Shown one piece after another: positions 6,635 through 8,132 of a DNA stretch of 8,132 nt; position 1 is the first letter of the stretch; each line of letters opens with the position of its first letter. Both the position numbers and the translations under genes were made by a program. The stretch is taken from positions 1 through 8,132 of the forward strand of contig JBPCJB010000048.1 of the NCBI GenBank assembly GCA_051005735.1. Direction: 5' to 3'. The DNA is from Gaiellasilicea sp051005735. Its GTDB lineage: Bacteria; Actinomycetota; Thermoleophilia; Gaiellales; Gaiellaceae. The notes under the pieces were generated by a model, which made no database searches, was not told the origin of the DNA, and saw only the letters and a program-made list of their open reading frames with translations.

Positions 6635-7572
6635 TCCTGCCTCCCTTTGGATTGCTCCCATGAAGCCTCCTTGGCTTTGATCAATCTGTAGAGCGCGGTG
6701 TGGAGCGGCGCCGACACGCCGAGCCCCTCCGCCTCGCGGACGAGCGCGCCGGTGATCAGCTCGATCTCCGTCGGCCGGCGAGCCTCGACGTCCTCGAGCA
6801 TCGACGGGTAGTGGGCGCTGCCGCGCCGAGTCGCATGCACGTTCATCTCCCACGGGTCCTCGTGCAACTCGATCCCGGCGGCGGTGGCGACCGCCTTGCC
6901 CTCGTCCATCAGCGCGTGGACGAGATGGCCGAGGTCGCCGGCCTCGGCCTCCGCGCCGAAATGGCGATCGTGCGGCAGACCCGTGAGCGCCGCCACCGCA
7001 TCCACCGTCGCGTTGACGATCATCTTCGACCACTGCGCCGGCCGCAGATCGGGGAACGCGCGTGCCTTGAGGCCGGCGCGCTCGATCAGCGCGGCAAGCT
7101 CCTCGACACGCTCGTACGGCGTCCCGTTGTACGGGCCGAGCCAGGTCTCCGTGTCGAGGATGTACTCGACGTGGGTGTCGTCGTGGCGGGTGCCGCTCAT
7201 GAACGTGACGCCGGAGACGATGGGCCAGTCGCCGTGACCGCGGACGATCCCCTCCGCGCCGAGCCCGTTCTGCACGGTCACGATGGTCGCGTCGGCAAAG
7301 CGTCCCTCGAGCGCGGTTGCGGCTGCGTCGAGCCCGGTTCCCTTCGTGGCGACGATCGCGACGTCGAAGGCGGGGAGGGCGTCCGGATCGGCCGTCGCGT
7401 GGACGGCGCCGCTGAACTCGGCCCGCCCCGAGATCCGCAGCCCGCGCTCCTCGAGGGCGCGGGCGTGCGCCTCGCGACGGGTGAGCACCCAGACGTCCGT
7501 CACGCGGCTCAGATGGGCGGCGTAGAGGCTGCCGATCGCCCCGGCGCCGACGACGCAGACGCGCTCGATCAA
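6631..7572 (-). CDS. Ketopantoate reductase family protein (ApbA/PanE-like), first copy
   Basis: This is a 313-residue protein of the 2-dehydropantoate 2-reductase superfamily. The Rossmann motif GAGAIG is at 9-14. The second strand ends in VLTRR (29-33), whose arginines would suit NADPH, as in PanE. QNGLG (101-105) supplies Asn102. The C-terminal domain has QWSKMIVNATVDAVAAL (180-196) with Lys183 and Asn187, but Asp191 where the second family Asn normally sits, and then SMLEDVEARRPTEIELITGA (257-276) with Ser257 and Glu269. DEGKAVATAAGIEL (223-236) closely matches the other copy at the left end, so the two are clearly paralogues, though diverged. The start is a TTG at 7572, overlapping the LLM stop as TTGA; no strong ribosome site is seen. 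The operon position favours a catabolic or specialised role over vitamin synthesis; substrate unknown. Confidence 0.88.
   Translation of the reverse strand: MIERVCVVGAGAIGSLYAAHLSRVTDVWVLTRREAHARALEERGLRISGRAEFSGAVHATADPDALPAFDVAIVATKGTGLDAAATALEGRFADATIVTVQNGLGAEGIVRGHGDWPIVSGVTFMSGTRHDDTHVEYILDTETWLGPYNGTPYERVEELAALIERAGLKARAFPDLRPAQWSKMIVNATVDAVAALTGLPHDRHFGAEAEAGDLGHLVHALMDEGKAVATAAGIELHEDPWEMNVHATRRGSAHYPSMLEDVEARRPTEIELITGALVREAEGLGVSAPLHTALYRLIKAKEASWEQSKGRQE
6640..6648 (-). promoter_or_regulatory. Ribosome-binding site for the substrate-binding protein (start at 6634)
   Basis: The minus strand reads AAAGGGAGG, five bases before the ATG at 6634. It is one of the strongest Shine-Dalgarno matches in the window and lies within the last codons of the upstream reductase. 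It supports the 6634 start, which also gives the more typical short basic signal-peptide N-region. Confidence 0.7.
6666..6672 (-). promoter_or_regulatory. Second ribosome-binding site, for the alternative start at 6661
   Basis: The minus strand reads AAGGAGG, four bases before an ATG at 6661 that is in frame with the binding-protein gene. It would add MGAIQREAG before the 6634 Met. Having two good site/start pairs 27 bases apart leaves the true start open, or both may be used. Confidence 0.5.
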
Positions 7573-8132
7573 GCGGGGGTCGCCACCCGGTCCCGCGTCT
7601 CCGTCCGGAAGTGCGGGATCACGGCCCGCGCGAAGAGCTCCTGCGCCTTGATCGCCTGCCAGTGCTCGGCGCCCCCCGCGTTGACCGTGATCGAGATCTC
7701 CGTCAAACCCTCGCAGACCTCTTGCACGGACTCGATCCGCTCGATCACGTCAAGCGGCGTCCCGACCCAGACGATGTCGCCCGCGATCATCTCGTCGTAG
7801 GGCGTCTCGGCGAGCTTCTCGAGGATCCCGGCGGCGTAGAAACCGTAGCCCGCCGCGTTCAGCTCGTCCGTGGGCGGGGGCGCGAAGTCGATGAGCGGCG
7901 ACGCGTTCCCGGCGAGAAAGCCCTCCATCCACTTCTTCGCCTCGCGTTTCGCGACCGCGCGGTCCTCGTCGATATAGCAGGCATGGATCCAGACGATGTC
8001 CGGCTCGGTCCCGTGCTCGGCGCACTTCGCGCGGTAGAGATCGAGCTGATCCTTGAGCGCCGCATACGGCAGGAGCGGCGGCACGACGACCGCCCAGCCG
8101 CGCTCCGCGGCCAGCTCGTAGGTTCGGTCGGA
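7569..8132 (-). CDS. LLM class (luciferase-like) flavin-dependent oxidoreductase, C-terminal half (5' end outside window)
   Basis: There are 187 codons plus stop, open to the right edge, roughly the C-terminal half of a family usually 330-380 residues long. Visible residue 1 is S of SDRTYELAAERGWAVVVPPL, which fits the strand-helix unit where these TIM-barrel enzymes read 'S..t...A..rg'. Further on, DIVWVGTPLDVIERIESVQE (119-138) matches the conserved late segment (GTPe.V...i) of bacterial luciferase-like monooxygenases, followed by LTEISITVNAGGAEHW (143-158). A methionine-like GTG at 8084 is inside the domain and is not the start. The flavin-binding N-terminal half is missing, so FMN versus F420 and the substrate cannot be judged. 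It is the first gene of the visible operon and overlaps the next by TTGA. Confidence 0.8.
   Translation of the reverse strand, partial: SDRTYELAAERGWAVVVPPLLPYAALKDQLDLYRAKCAEHGTEPDIVWIHACYIDEDRAVAKREAKKWMEGFLAGNASPLIDFAPPPTDELNAAGYGFYAAGILEKLAETPYDEMIAGDIVWVGTPLDVIERIESVQEVCEGLTEISITVNAGGAEHWQAIKAQELFARAVIPHFRTETRDRVATPA

Noticed and set aside
6631..7572. Assigning panE and a pantothenate-biosynthesis role to either KPR gene
   Set aside because: The superfamily is broad, there are two divergent copies, neighbours are transport and catabolic-type genes, and one copy has an altered active-site Asn. The name is kept at family level only.

Overview
The window is about two thirds G+C by eye. From base 31 to the right edge it is almost continuous coding sequence, all on the minus strand. 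High G+C, GTG and TTG starts, and flavin-dependent luciferase-like, M24-type and branched-chain-amino-acid-type ABC genes packed end to end suggest a soil-type actinobacterium, possibly of the Thermoleophilia/Solirubrobacterales kind. That placement rests on overall character only; there is no rRNA or other marker gene here.

Layout in the direction of transcription (right to left): (1) the C-terminal half of a luciferase-like (LLM) flavin-dependent oxidoreductase, cut by the right edge; (2) a ketopantoate-reductase (KPR/ApbA-PanE) family protein; (3) a periplasmic-binding-protein-like substrate-binding protein (LivK type); (4) and (5) two ABC ATPases (LivG and LivF types); (6) and (7) two permeases (LivH and LivM types); (8) a second, divergent KPR-family protein; (9) an M24 'pita-bread' fold protein with a degenerate metal site; (10) possibly the first codons of another gene at the left edge.

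Every junction between neighbouring genes is an overlap of 4, 8 or 16 nt, or a gap of 3 nt. Four of the overlaps are exactly NTGA. This is therefore one transcript, probably with translational coupling, whose promoter lies beyond the right edge. The only gene-free stretch is the left 43 bases, and no promoter or intrinsic terminator is visible.

Taken together this looks like an uptake-and-processing cassette: a complete five-part HAAT/Liv-type importer, a flavin oxidoreductase, two different reductases/dehydrogenases for 2-oxo/2-hydroxy acid-like substrates, and a C-N-hydrolase-fold protein. The substrate cannot be read from the sequence. The most interesting points are the degenerate M24 active site, the pair of KPR paralogues that bracket the transporter and differ at the cofactor-binding position, and a perfect 13-bp hairpin in the start of the LivG-type gene just after the binding-protein gene.
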